A DNA stretch of 64,000 nucleotides from CBDANZ01 sp965197865. GTDB lineage: Bacteria > Acidobacteriota > Vicinamibacteria > Vicinamibacterales > CAVVIG01. This document shows positions 17,044-25,675 of the stretch, piece after piece. The notes beneath the pieces were generated by a model. It was given only the letters and a program-made list of their open reading frames with translations. It searched no databases and was not told the origin of the DNA. The stretch spans positions 151,796-215,795 of the forward strand of contig CBDANZ010000001.1 of NCBI GenBank assembly GCA_965197865.1, read 5' to 3'. Each line of letters opens with the position of its first letter. Positions within the stretch are counted from its first letter, which is position 1. Made by a program: the position numbers and the translations under genes.

Positions 17044-18523
17044 TGGCCGACGGGGCGCTCACCGAACTCACGATCACGGAGGCGCGCGACAGGCTCGATG
17101 GCAGTGAGATCTCCGCCCGCGAGCTTGCCGAGGCCCATATCGAGGCGATCGAGGGCGCGCGGGCCCTCAACGCGTTCGTCTCCGAGACGCCCGAGCGCGC
17201 GATCGCGGATGCCGAAGCCTCCGATGTCCGGCGCCGGCGCGGCGAGTCCGGGGCTCTGGAAGGGATCCCGCTCGGGATCAAGGACCTGTTCTGCACCGAA
17301 GGCGTGATGTCGACTGCGGCTTCCGGGATCCTCGACGGCTTCGTGCCGACCTACGAATCGACGGTGAGCAAGAACCTTTTCGAAGCCGGCGCGGTCATGC
17401 TCGGCAAGCTCAATCTCGACGAATTCGCGATGGGCTCGTCGAACGAGACCAGCCATTTCGGCCCGGTCGAGAACCCCTGGCGCCGGGAAGGAGACAACCG
17501 CCCGCTGGTGCCCGGCCGGATCCTCCGGCGGTTCGGGCGCGGCGGTTGCCGCCAGGCTCTGCCTCGGCGCGACGGGGACCGACACCGGCGGTTCGATCCG
17601 CCAACCGGCCGCGTTCTGCGGCGTGGTCGGCGCCAAGCCGACCTACGGCCGCTGCTCGCGCTGGGGGATCGTCGCCTTCGCGTCCTCGCTCGACCAGGCC
17701 GGCCCGATGGCGCGCAGCGTTCGGGACACGGCGATCATGCTGGGCGCGATGGCCGGATTCGATCCCAGGGACTCGACTTCCGTGGATATGGAAGTGCCCG
17801 ATTTCGAGGCCACGCTGGAGGACGGCGTTGCCGGGCTTCGGGTCGGCATCCCGACCGAGTATACCCTCGACGAAACCCCGGACGACATCCGCGCCTTGTG
17901 GGACGAGGGTATCGCGTGGCTCAGGGACGCCGGCGCCGAGCCGGTAGAGGTCAGCCTGCCGCACACCGCATACGCGCTGCCCGGCTACCACCTGATCGCA
18001 CCGGCCGAGGCGTCGTCCAACCTCGCACGCTATGACGGGGTGCGGTACGGCCGCCGGGTCGACGGCGAAGACCTGATCGACACCTACGCCAGGACGCGGG
18101 GCGCGGAGTTCGGCGCCGAGGTGCGCCGCCGCATTCTGATCGGGACCTACGCGCTTTCCGCCGGCTATTACGATGCCTACTACCTCAAGGCTCAGAAGGT
18201 GCGCACGCTGGTGGCGCAGGATTTCGAGCGCGCGTTCGAAGCCTGCGACTTCCTGCTGACGCCGACCTGTCCGTCGGATGCGTTCGCCATCGGCGAGAAG
18301 TCGGACGATCCGATCGCGATGTATCTCAACGACGTGCTGACCGTACCGGCGAGCCTCGCCGGGCTCCCGGCCATGTCGGTGCCCGCCGGGCTGTCCGGCG
18401 GCGGCCTGCCGCTCGGGCTCCAGATCGTCTCGGCGGGCCTTTGACGAGGAGACGATGTTCCGCGGCGCCCGCGCAATCGAGAAAGCGGCCGTGTTCGACG
18501 CCAGGCCGGAGCCGCGCGGCTGA
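17043..18523 (+). pseudogene. gatA: Asp/Glu-tRNA amidotransferase subunit A, two +1 frameshifts
   Basis: The product would have about 493 residues. The amidase-signature triad is seen: Lys in L-G-I-K-D-L-F, the cis-Ser and nucleophilic Ser in G-G-S-S-G-G-S and T-G-G-S-I-R-Q-P. The frame breaks at about 17514-17517, where one C or G too many lies in CCCGGCCGG, and again at 18431-18437, where one G too many lies in CTCGGCGGG. Removing one base at each place restores the family sequence through to E-E-T-M-F-R-G-A-R-A-I-E and a TGA at 18521-18523. The gene is essential where GatCAB is used, so consensus error is much more likely than real loss. Confidence 0.92.
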
Positions 18524-18542
18524 TCCGACGGACGCGAGCGCT

Positions 18543-18860
18543 GTGACGATCGTCTGGTATTTGCTGATCCATGTCAGCCTCGGGCTGATCGGCAGCGACG
18601 TCTTTCGGTTCAACAATGCGGGGGCGCTGCTCTGCGTCGCTGCGAGCGCCATCGTGCAGGGATATGCGATGTGGGAAATCCACCGCCGCAGTTGGCCGAT
18701 GTTTTTCGCGAGCCTCGATGCGGATGCGCCGCCTGCCGCTGTCTCGACGGCGCGGCGGGGCTACTGGTACCGGCTCGGGCGCGTGTTTATCTTCCGCGTC
18801 TCGGCGTTCACCATCCTCACCTTGCTGATCGCCTTTCTCGTCCGTGGAGCCGGGTCGTGA
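18543..18860 (+). CDS. small membrane protein inside the gat operon
   Basis: 105 residues from a GTG at 18543, only 19 bases after gatA and 16 bases before gatB. Two or three hydrophobic segments are seen: V-W-Y-L-L-I-H-V-S-L-G-L-I-G, A-G-A-L-L-C-V-A-A-S-A-I-V and F-T-I-L-T-L-L-I-A-F-L-V. A basic/aromatic loop (G-Y-W-Y-R-L-G-R-V-F-I-F-R) separates the last two. I do not recognise the family. Position suggests co-transcription with gatA and gatB. Confidence 0.7.
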   Translation: MTIVWYLLIHVSLGLIGSDVFRFNNAGALLCVAASAIVQGYAMWEIHRRSWPMFFASLDADAPPAAVSTARRGYWYRLGRVFIFRVSAFTILTLLIAFLVRGAGS

Positions 18861-18876
18861 GCGCGAGGGCAGTCGC

Positions 18877-20328
18877 ATGAGCCTGATCGAAGGGCGCACC
18901 GGGTCCTGGGAAGCCGTGATCGGCATGGAGGTCCATGCCCAGGTGGTCTCCGAGTCCAAGCTGTTCTCGGGCGCATCCACCGGCTTCGGAGGCGAGCCCA
19001 ACGCGCAGGTCTCCCTGGTCGATGCCGCGATGCCCGGGATGCTGCCCGTCATCAACGAATACTGCGTCGAGCAGGCGGTCCGGACCGGGCTCGGCCTCGG
19101 CGCCGAGATCAACCTGGTCTCGGTATTCGACCGCAAGAACTACTTCTACCCCGATTTGCCGCAGGGCTATCAGATCTCGCAATACAGCCAGCCCATCGTC
19201 GGCCGCGGCACGGTCGAGATCGGGCTTGAGGACGGCAGCCTGAGGACCGTCCGCATCGCCCGCCTCCACCTCGAACAGGATGCCGGCAAGAGCCTCCACG
19301 ACCGGGATCCGCGCAAGACCTGGGTGGACCTGAACAGGGCCGGCGTCGCGCTGATGGAGATCGTGACCGAGCCCGACATGCGTTCGCCGGAGGAAGCGGC
19401 GGCGTTCATGTCGAAGCTGCGGTCGATCCTCCGCTATCTCGGGACTTGCGACGGCAACATGCAGGAGGGGTCGCTGCGCGCCGACGTGAACGTGTCGGTG
19501 CGGCGTCCCGGCGGCGACCTCGGCACCCGCTGCGAGATCAAGAACCTGAACTCCATACGCTTCATCCGCCAGGCGGCCGAGCACGAGGCGAGGCGCCAGA
19601 TCGAGGTCCTTGAGGATGGCGGCAGCATCGACCAAGAGACCCGGCTGTTCGACACCGACCGTGGGGTGACACGTTCGATGCGGACCAAGGAGGAGGAGCA
19701 CGACTACCGCTACTTCCCCGATCCGGATTTGATGCCGCTGGTGCTGACCCAGGATTACGTCGACCAAATCAAGGCGAACCTCCCCGAGCTTCCCGAGGAA
19801 AAAAAGGATCGATACGTCATACAACTCGGATTGTCCGATGAAGACGCCAGCATCCTCGTCGTAGATCCTGAGCGAGCCGAATTATTTGAAACCGCTGCCG
19901 AGGGCCGCGATCCGAAGCTCGTAGCGAACACGGTAATCCACGACGTGCTTGGTGAGTTCAATAAATCGGGGCTGACGATCAGAGAGTCGCTTCTGACGGG
20001 GCCGAAACTGGGCGGCCTTATCGACTTGGTTGAGGCCGGCACCATATCGCGCAGAAGCGCTAAGGACATTTTGCCAGAATTGATCGAGACCGGCGAGGAA
20101 GCGCAACCGGTCGTCGATCGGCGCGGCGTCTCACAGGTCAGCGACACGGGCGCGATAGAGGCGATCGTCGACGGCATCCTCGCCGAACGGCCGGATATGG
20201 TAGCGGAATACCGGAGCGGCAAGACGAAGCTGCTGGGGTTCTTCGTCGGTCAGGCGATGAAGGCGAGCCAGGGCAAGGCCAACCCGAAGACGGTAAACGA
20301 AATCCTGCGCGCAAGGCTCGACGGCTGA
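18877..20328 (+). CDS. gatB: Asp/Glu-tRNA amidotransferase subunit B
   Basis: 483 residues, full length. The start at ATG 18877 (M-S-L-I-E-G-R-T-G-S-W) fits the family; an ATG 33 bases upstream would add a non-conserved extension. The signature G-M-E-V-H-A-Q-V is at about residue 20, and D-Y-R-Y-F-P-D-P-D-L-M-P lies near residue 280. The C-terminal YqeY-like domain ends with G-Q-A-M-K-A-S-Q-G-K-A-N-P-K. GatB is the kinase subunit that phosphorylates the misacylated Glu/Asp and binds the tRNA. The frame is intact, unlike gatA. Confidence 0.95.
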   Translation: MSLIEGRTGSWEAVIGMEVHAQVVSESKLFSGASTGFGGEPNAQVSLVDAAMPGMLPVINEYCVEQAVRTGLGLGAEINLVSVFDRKNYFYPDLPQGYQISQYSQPIVGRGTVEIGLEDGSLRTVRIARLHLEQDAGKSLHDRDPRKTWVDLNRAGVALMEIVTEPDMRSPEEAAAFMSKLRSILRYLGTCDGNMQEGSLRADVNVSVRRPGGDLGTRCEIKNLNSIRFIRQAAEHEARRQIEVLEDGGSIDQETRLFDTDRGVTRSMRTKEEEHDYRYFPDPDLMPLVLTQDYVDQIKANLPELPEEKKDRYVIQLGLSDEDASILVVDPERAELFETAAEGRDPKLVANTVIHDVLGEFNKSGLTIRESLLTGPKLGGLIDLVEAGTISRRSAKDILPELIETGEEAQPVVDRRGVSQVSDTGAIEAIVDGILAERPDMVAEYRSGKTKLLGFFVGQAMKASQGKANPKTVNEILRARLDG

Positions 20329-20356
20329 GCGGCAGGCGGACGAAAGGAAGAGGCGG

Positions 20357-21076
20357 ATGATCGATTGCTACACATGGCCCACGCCGAACGGCCACAAGGT
20401 CCACATCATGCTCGAGGAGTGCGGGCTCGAATGGACCGTGCACCCCGTCAACATCCAGGAAGGCGACCAGTTCGAGGAGGATTTCCTCAGGATCAGCCCG
20501 AACAACAAGATGCCGGCGATCGTCGACCGCGACGGCCCGGGCGGGAAGGAGATCGCGGTCTTCGAAACCGGCGCGATACTGGTCTACCTGGCCGACAAGA
20601 CCGGCAGGTTCATGCCGGGCGAGCCGCACGCACGCTACGACGCGATGCAATGGCTGATGTGGCAAATGGGCGGTATCGGCCCCATGCTGGGCCAGGCGCA
20701 CCACTTCCATTCCTACGCCCCCGAGCGCTTCGAGCGGGAGAAGCTGCAATACGGCATCGACCGGTACGTCAACGAGGCCAACCGCCTCTACGGTGTCCTC
20801 GAAAAGCGCCTCGACGGGCGGGACTGGGTCGCGGCGGACGAGTACACCGTCGCCGACATGGCGATCTTTCCGTGGCTCCGCTTTCCCGAGCGGCAGGGCG
20901 TCGACATCGAGGCCTTTCCCAACGTCAGGCGCTGGCGCGACAGGATCTGGGCGCGCCCCGCGGTCGAGCGCGCGCTCGAGACCCTGGCCGACCACGCGCG
21001 GAGGGGTCCAGGCTATTCCGACAAGGCTTGGGAGCTGCTCTACGGCAAGACCCAGGTCGCGCAGGGCGGGTCGTAG
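20357..21076 (+). CDS. glutathione S-transferase (YfcG/YghU-like)
   Basis: 239 residues. The N-terminal thioredoxin-like half begins Y-T-W-P-T-P-N-G-H-K-V and includes the glutathione-binding N-N-K-M-P-A-I-V and F-E-T-G-A-I-L-V-Y-L-A. Instead of a catalytic Cys or Ser the family uses Thr/Asn near the N-terminus and works as a disulfide-bond reductase or peroxidase. The helical C-terminal half contains W-L-M-W-Q-M-G-G-I-G-P-M-L-G-Q, diagnostic for the YfcG/YghU group. Two further genes of this kind lie at 36893 and 48676. It follows gatB by 28 bases. Confidence 0.9.
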   Translation: MIDCYTWPTPNGHKVHIMLEECGLEWTVHPVNIQEGDQFEEDFLRISPNNKMPAIVDRDGPGGKEIAVFETGAILVYLADKTGRFMPGEPHARYDAMQWLMWQMGGIGPMLGQAHHFHSYAPERFEREKLQYGIDRYVNEANRLYGVLEKRLDGRDWVAADEYTVADMAIFPWLRFPERQGVDIEAFPNVRRWRDRIWARPAVERALETLADHARRGPGYSDKAWELLYGKTQVAQGGS

Positions 21077-21139
21077 GGCGCCGGGGCGAATCCGTTTCGA
21101 ACGGAACCGTTGTCGTGCCGTCCCGCCGGAGACGTTGCC

Positions 21140-21246
21140 CGCCCTTCGATATGCGGCTTCGCCGCTACTCAGGGTGAGGGTACGGTGGGGGTCACCAGAA
21201 AAACCTCCTCATCCCGAGTAGGCGCGCCAGCGCCGTATCGAGGGAC
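21140..21246. repeat. extragenic inverted repeat
   Basis: Two related 40-bp blocks in opposite orientation at 21140-21179 and 21207-21246. Each contains CCCTTCGATA(T/C), a GC-rich core and CTACTC(A/G)GG(G/A)TGAGG on its own strand. The sequence is of the extragenic palindromic type common in alphaproteobacteria. The 290-bp gap between the GST gene and the ferritin-like gene holds nothing else that I can see. Confidence 0.6.
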
Positions 21247-21365
21247 GGCTCGCCGCGGCGCAATCCGCCACGGTTCCAACTGGAGAGTATCCGTTTTGGA
21301 TGGAATCTTTCCCTCCCTTTGACTCTCTCCCGTCATTTCGACCGGAGCGGATACGCTCCGAGACG

Positions 21366-22109
21366 CTATAGCGGGTTTGCCGCGATCAGGCTCTCGATCT
21401 CGTCCTCGCTCATCTGGAAGCGGAACTGCTCGTTCCGCATCAGGACCCGTTGGATCGAGACTTCGCGGATGGCGCGTTTCATCCGCTCCAGGTCGTCGGG
21501 CGTACGGACCGCCTTGGCGGCGTCCGCGGCCGCGTCCTCGTAGTGGTCCTTCTCGTCGTCATGGATGATCTTCATCGCGGCGGCGAGCTTTTCTTCGAGC
21601 GCCTCGCCGGTGAGCTTCGATGCCTCCCGGAAGGTGCTCGCGCCGCCGCCCTCGGTGAGCCCCATCGCGGCGACAAGGCAGGGATCGCCCGATTCCACGT
21701 ATCCGCGGCGCATCGCGTTGAGCTTCACGTCTTCCGGGAGCTGCTTCGCGTCCTCCGGCGTGAGCTTGCGGCCGAGCACGAATTCGAGCACCTCGGCCAG
21801 GACGACATAGTGCTCGAACTCCTCGGTCATCATCTTGAGCGCGCCCAGCATGTCACGCCGATCCACCTCGCCGTCGAGCCCCCGGAAGCGCTCGACGATC
21901 TCGCAGAACTCCATATGGAGTCCGTTCGCAAACCCGTCCGTCGGGCCGTAGCCGATCACCGGGTTGAGCTCCTTGTAGACCGCTGAACGGAGGTAATGGA
22001 TGTAGTCGTCCCGGCTCGGCGGGCGGGCGAAGAAGCGCCTTGTGATCTCGGCCTCGGCATCCCAGAACGGTTTCGCGGCCGCGATCAGCGCGGCGGCATG
22101 GTCGATCAT
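21366..22109 (-). CDS. ferritin-like domain protein
   Basis: 247 residues from the ATG at 22109, preceded by GGTGGAG. Upstream in-frame starts would add a 69-residue non-conserved extension. The helices carry E-x-x-H-type metal motifs: E-E-F-E-H-Y-V-V-L-A-E-V and D-D-E-K-D-H-Y-E-D-A-A, as in ferritin-like di-iron or four-helix-bundle proteins. No substrate can be inferred. It is divergent from rlmN. Confidence 0.6.
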   Translation of the reverse strand: MIDHAAALIAAAKPFWDAEAEITRRFFARPPSRDDYIHYLRSAVYKELNPVIGYGPTDGFANGLHMEFCEIVERFRGLDGEVDRRDMLGALKMMTEEFEHYVVLAEVLEFVLGRKLTPEDAKQLPEDVKLNAMRRGYVESGDPCLVAAMGLTEGGGASTFREASKLTGEALEEKLAAAMKIIHDDEKDHYEDAAADAAKAVRTPDDLERMKRAIREVSIQRVLMRNEQFRFQMSEDEIESLIAANPL

Positions 22110-22197
22110 GGCGCCTTCTCCACCCCTTTCCGTCCGGGTTCCGATTAAGCCACGCGCCCCTTCGATGTCAAAGCCAGCGCACGCTATAGTGCCGGCC

Positions 22198-23313
22198 ATG
22201 GCGACCCTCGAAGCCGATACCGCACCCGCGGCCGGGACGCGCCGCGACCTCGTCGGGCTGTCGCGCGAAGAAATGGGCGAGGCGCTCACCGCCCTCGACC
22301 TGCCCGCCTTCCGCACGAAGCAGGTCTGGCACTGGATCTATTGCCGGGGCGCGACCGGCTTCGACGCCATGACGACGCTCGCCAAGCCGCTGCGCCGGAC
22401 GCTGGCGGAACATTTCACGATCTCACGGCCGAGGGTGTCCAAGGCGCAAACATCGACGGATCGCACGCGCAAGTGGCTGATCGGTTTCGACGACGGCAGC
22501 GAGGCCGAAACGGTCTTCATCCCCGAAGACGACAGGGGTGCGCTCTGCGTTTCCTCGCAGGTCGGCTGCACCCTCAACTGCTCGTTCTGCCACACCGGCA
22601 CCCAGCCCTGGGTACGCAACCTCACGGCAGGTGAGATCGTCGGCCAGGCGATGCTGGCGCGCGACGCGTTGGGCGAGTGGCCGACGGCGGAGAACGGACA
22701 AAGGCTTCTGTCCAACATCGTCCTGATGGGGATGGGCGAGCCGCTCTACAACTACGACAACGTCGTCAAGGCGATGAACATCGTCATGGACATGGAGGGC
22801 ATCGCGATCAGCCGGCGGCGGATCACGCTGTCTACCGCGGGTGTGGTACCGCGTATTCCGGATGTCGGGCGGGATCTCGGGGTCCGGCTGGCGATCTCAC
22901 TCCACGCGGTGACGGACGAGCTTCGCGACAAGCTGGTCCCGCTCAACCGGCGCTATCCGATCGCCGATCTCCTGGCTGCCTGCCGCGATTACCCGGGCGG
23001 GCGCAACGCGCGGCGCATCACCTTCGAATACGCGATGCTCAGGGGCGTAAACGACTCCGAGGCGGACGCGCGCGCGCTGGTCAAGCTGGTACGCGGCATC
23101 CCGGCCAAGATGAACCTGATCCCGTTCAACCCCTGGCCCGGCGCGTCCTTCGAATGCTCGACGCCGAGGGCGATCGCGCGCTTCGCGGCGATCGTCAACC
23201 GTGCCGGGTACGCCTCCCCGGTGCGTACTCCGCGCGGGCGCGACATCCTCGCCGCCTGCGGCCAGCTCAAATCGGCGAGTGTACGCGTGCCGGCGAGGGC
23301 GCGGGCAGGCTGA
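22198..23313 (+). CDS. rlmN: 23S rRNA (adenine-C2)-methyltransferase RlmN
   Basis: 371 residues from the ATG at 22198. The radical-SAM cluster Cys residues are in C-T-L-N-C-S-F-C-H-T-G (C-x3-C-x2-C). The N-terminal domain has F-R-T-K-Q-V-W-H-W-I-Y, the SAM-binding part includes G-M-G-E-P-L-Y-N-Y-D-N-V, and the C-terminal catalytic Cys lies in A-A-C-G-Q-L. RlmN methylates A2503 of 23S rRNA and A37 of some tRNAs through a Cys-linked intermediate. Other typical segments are R-R-I-T-L-S-T-A-G-V-V-P and P-F-N-P-W-P-G. All key residues are present. Confidence 0.97.
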   Translation: MATLEADTAPAAGTRRDLVGLSREEMGEALTALDLPAFRTKQVWHWIYCRGATGFDAMTTLAKPLRRTLAEHFTISRPRVSKAQTSTDRTRKWLIGFDDGSEAETVFIPEDDRGALCVSSQVGCTLNCSFCHTGTQPWVRNLTAGEIVGQAMLARDALGEWPTAENGQRLLSNIVLMGMGEPLYNYDNVVKAMNIVMDMEGIAISRRRITLSTAGVVPRIPDVGRDLGVRLAISLHAVTDELRDKLVPLNRRYPIADLLAACRDYPGGRNARRITFEYAMLRGVNDSEADARALVKLVRGIPAKMNLIPFNPWPGASFECSTPRAIARFAAIVNRAGYASPVRTPRGRDILAACGQLKSASVRVPARARAG

Positions 23314-23384
23314 CCCCCGCCCGACTTCGCCGCCAAGCGATAACGGGCGCATCGAAAAAATTTACCATAAAATAGTAATATTTC

Positions 23385-23413
23385 TTGAAATTAAATCTAT
23401 TTTGGGGTATGAT
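23385..23413 (+). promoter_or_regulatory. near-consensus sigma70-type promoter
   Basis: TTGAAA at 23385-23390, a 17-base AT-rich spacer ending TTTTGGGG, and TATGAT at 23408-23413. Transcription would begin near 23419-23420, at the left foot of the 32-bp hairpin. It lies in an AT-rich patch (23350-23415) that stands out strongly from its surroundings. It may also drive argG. Confidence 0.6.
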
Positions 23414-23415
23414 TG

Positions 23416-23483
23416 CCATAATCGGTAGAAAAGACTGGGGCGCCGGACCCGTCCGGCGCCCCAGTCTTTTCTACCGATTATGG
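23416..23483 (+). repeat. 32-bp perfect inverted repeat at a predicted transcript start
   Basis: The arms at 23416-23447 and 23452-23483 are perfectly complementary over 32 bases, with a 4-base loop (CCCG). The inner 11 pairs are GGGGCGCCGGA / TCCGGCGCCCC, and the inner stem is followed by AGTCTTTTCT on the 3' side. It begins a few bases after the predicted -10 box. It is too long for an ordinary terminator, and rlmN ended 100 bases earlier. See the related locus at 43123-43197. Confidence 0.9.
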
Positions 23484-23595
23484 CCCGGGGGGCGGCTTGC
23501 AGCCTGCCTCCGCGCAGGCCAGGGAGAGGGCGGATGCGGTTCAATCGAGTCCGGATACGCTTTAGACTCCGGCGCTTCCGGCAGGGGGAGGGGAC

Positions 23596-24801
23596 ATGGC
23601 CGAAAACGTGAAGAAGGTGGTGCTCGCCTATTCCGGCGGGCTCGACACCTCGGTCATCCTCAGATGGCTTCAGGAGACCTATCGCTGCGAGGTGGTGACC
23701 TTCACCGCCGACCTCGGCCAGGGCGAGGAGCTCGAACCCGCGCGCAGGAAGGCCGAACAGGCGGGGGTCCGCGAGATCTACATCGACGATTTGCGCGAGG
23801 AGTTCGTGCGCGACTTCGTGTTCCCGATGTTCCGCGCCAACGCGCTCTATGAGGGCTGCTACCTGCTGGGCACCTCCATCGCGCGGCCGCTGATCGCCAA
23901 GCGTCAGATCGAGATCGCGCGGGAGACCGGGGCCGACGCCGTGAGCCACGGCGCCACCGGAAAGGGCAACGACCAGGTGCGCTTCGAGCTCGCCTACTAC
24001 GCCTTCGAGCCCGGCATCAAGGTGATCGCGCCGTGGCGCGAATGGGATCTGGACTCGCGCAACAAGCTGCTCGACTACGCGGAAAGGCACCAGATCCCCA
24101 TCGAGCGCGACAAGCGCGGCGAGCCGCCTTACTCCATCGATGCCAACCTGTTGCACACCTCCTTCGAGGGTCGCGCGCTCGAGGATCCCTGGGTCGAGCC
24201 GGACGAGGCGATGTTCGTCCGCACGGTCTCGCCCGAGGCCGCGCCCGACGTGGCGCGGACCGTCGAGATCGATTTCGAGCGCGGCGATCCGGTGGCGATC
24301 GACGGGGAGGGGCTCTCGCCCGCCTCCCTCCTACAGCGCCTCAACGAACTCGGCGGCGCGCACGGGATCGGGCGGCTCGACCTCGTCGAGAACCGCTATG
24401 TCGGGATGAAGTCGCGCGGCGTCTACGAAACCCCCGGCGGCACAATCCTCCAGGCCGCGCACCGGGCGATCGAGAGCCTCACCCTCGACCGCGAGGCGGC
24501 GCATCTCAAGGACGAGGCGATGCCGCGCTACGCCTCGCTGGTCTATAACGGCTACTGGTTCGCGCCCGAGCGCGAGATGCTCCAGGCGATGGTCGATGCG
24601 AGCCAGGAGCGGGTCTCCGGCACGGTTCGCCTCAAGCTCTACAAGGGAAACGTGCGGGTCACCGGCAGGCGGTCGCCGAACAGCCTCTATTCGGAAGCCC
24701 ATGTGACCTTCGAGGAGGACAGCGTCTACGACCAGCGCGACGCCGAAGGGTTCATCCGGCTCAACGCGCTGAGGCTCAAGCTGCTCAACCGGCGACGCTG
24801 A
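23596..24801 (+). CDS. argG: argininosuccinate synthase
   Basis: 401 residues, full length. The ATP-binding N-type PP-loop is A-Y-S-G-G-L-D-T-S near the start, and later landmarks are G-C-Y-L-L-G-T-S-I-A-R-P, G-A-T-G-K-G-N-D-Q-V-R-F-E and S-P-E-A-A-P-D. It joins citrulline and aspartate in the seventh step of arginine synthesis. The ATG follows an AGGGGGAGGGGAC leader. The upstream hairpin region at 23385-23483 may affect its expression. Confidence 0.97.
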   Translation: MAENVKKVVLAYSGGLDTSVILRWLQETYRCEVVTFTADLGQGEELEPARRKAEQAGVREIYIDDLREEFVRDFVFPMFRANALYEGCYLLGTSIARPLIAKRQIEIARETGADAVSHGATGKGNDQVRFELAYYAFEPGIKVIAPWREWDLDSRNKLLDYAERHQIPIERDKRGEPPYSIDANLLHTSFEGRALEDPWVEPDEAMFVRTVSPEAAPDVARTVEIDFERGDPVAIDGEGLSPASLLQRLNELGGAHGIGRLDLVENRYVGMKSRGVYETPGGTILQAAHRAIESLTLDREAAHLKDEAMPRYASLVYNGYWFAPEREMLQAMVDASQERVSGTVRLKLYKGNVRVTGRRSPNSLYSEAHVTFEEDSVYDQRDAEGFIRLNALRLKLLNRRR

Positions 24802-24811
24802 AGACCGGCCG

Positions 24812-25675
24812 ATGGCTGCGATCTGGCGCGGCGCGTTCTGGATGGTGCTCGCCGCGCTGTCATTCGCCGTGCTGCTGGCGAGCGTGCGGCTCCTGTCCGA
24901 CACATTTCCGACCATCGAGATCGTGTTCGTGCGCGCGCTGGTCGGCATCTTCCTGATCGTGCCGATGGTCGCCCGGAACGGGCTCGCGCGTCTCAGGACG
25001 CGGCGCCTGCCGATGCATTTCGCGCGCACCGCTTTCGCCTTCGGGGCGATGCTGAGCATGTATTACGGGCTGATCCACATCCCGGTCGGCGACGTGACGG
25101 CGCTCTCCTTCCTGATCCCGGTGTTCTGCACGCTCGCCGCCGGGCTGGTGCTGCGCGAGCGCGTCGACGCCGCCCGCTGGACCGCGACCGTGGTCGGTTT
25201 TCTCGGCGCGCTGGCGATCGTGAGGCCCGGCATGGCCTCGGTCAGCCTTCCCATGATGGCGGTGATCCTCTCCTGCGCGTTCTATGCCGGCGCATGGACA
25301 TCGGTGAAGTTCCTCACCGCCACCGAACCCGCCTCGGTGATCGTCTTCTACATGAACCTGATGATGCTGCCGCTGACCCTGATCCCGTCGCTCTTCGTTT
25401 GGGTCACCCCGGGCTGGGAGGACGTGCCGGTGCTGCTGGTGATGGGGATTTCCGGCTGGACCGCGCATTTTTGCCAGGCCCGGGCCTTCGCCGCCGCGGA
25501 TGCGAGCGCGGTGATGCCGTTCGATTTCCTCCGGCTTCCGTTCACCGCAGGGCTCGGCTGGCTGCTGTTCAGCGAGGTCATGGATGTCTGGACCTGGATC
25601 GGGGCCGGCGTGATCTTCGCCAGCACCTATTTCATCACCGTGCGGGAATCGCGGGTGCGGGAAGGGCAGGACTAG
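24812..25675 (+). CDS. EamA/DMT-family transporter
   Basis: 287 residues with about ten predicted membrane segments in two EamA repeats. The first starts F-W-M-V-L-A-A-L-S-F-A-V-L-L-A-S; the second ends G-W-L-L-F-S-E-V-M-D-V-W-T-W-I-G-A. Family members export amino acids and other metabolites; the substrate here is unknown. It begins 10 bases after argG, so co-transcription is likely. Its stop overlaps that of the convergent folD. Confidence 0.88.
   Translation: MAAIWRGAFWMVLAALSFAVLLASVRLLSDTFPTIEIVFVRALVGIFLIVPMVARNGLARLRTRRLPMHFARTAFAFGAMLSMYYGLIHIPVGDVTALSFLIPVFCTLAAGLVLRERVDAARWTATVVGFLGALAIVRPGMASVSLPMMAVILSCAFYAGAWTSVKFLTATEPASVIVFYMNLMMLPLTLIPSLFVWVTPGWEDVPVLLVMGISGWTAHFCQARAFAAADASAVMPFDFLRLPFTAGLGWLLFSEVMDVWTWIGAGVIFASTYFITVRESRVREGQD

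Noticed and set aside
23416..23483. 32-bp hairpin as the terminator of rlmN
   Set aside because: It is 100 bases after the gene, begins just after a promoter-like sequence, and is far longer than a normal terminator stem.
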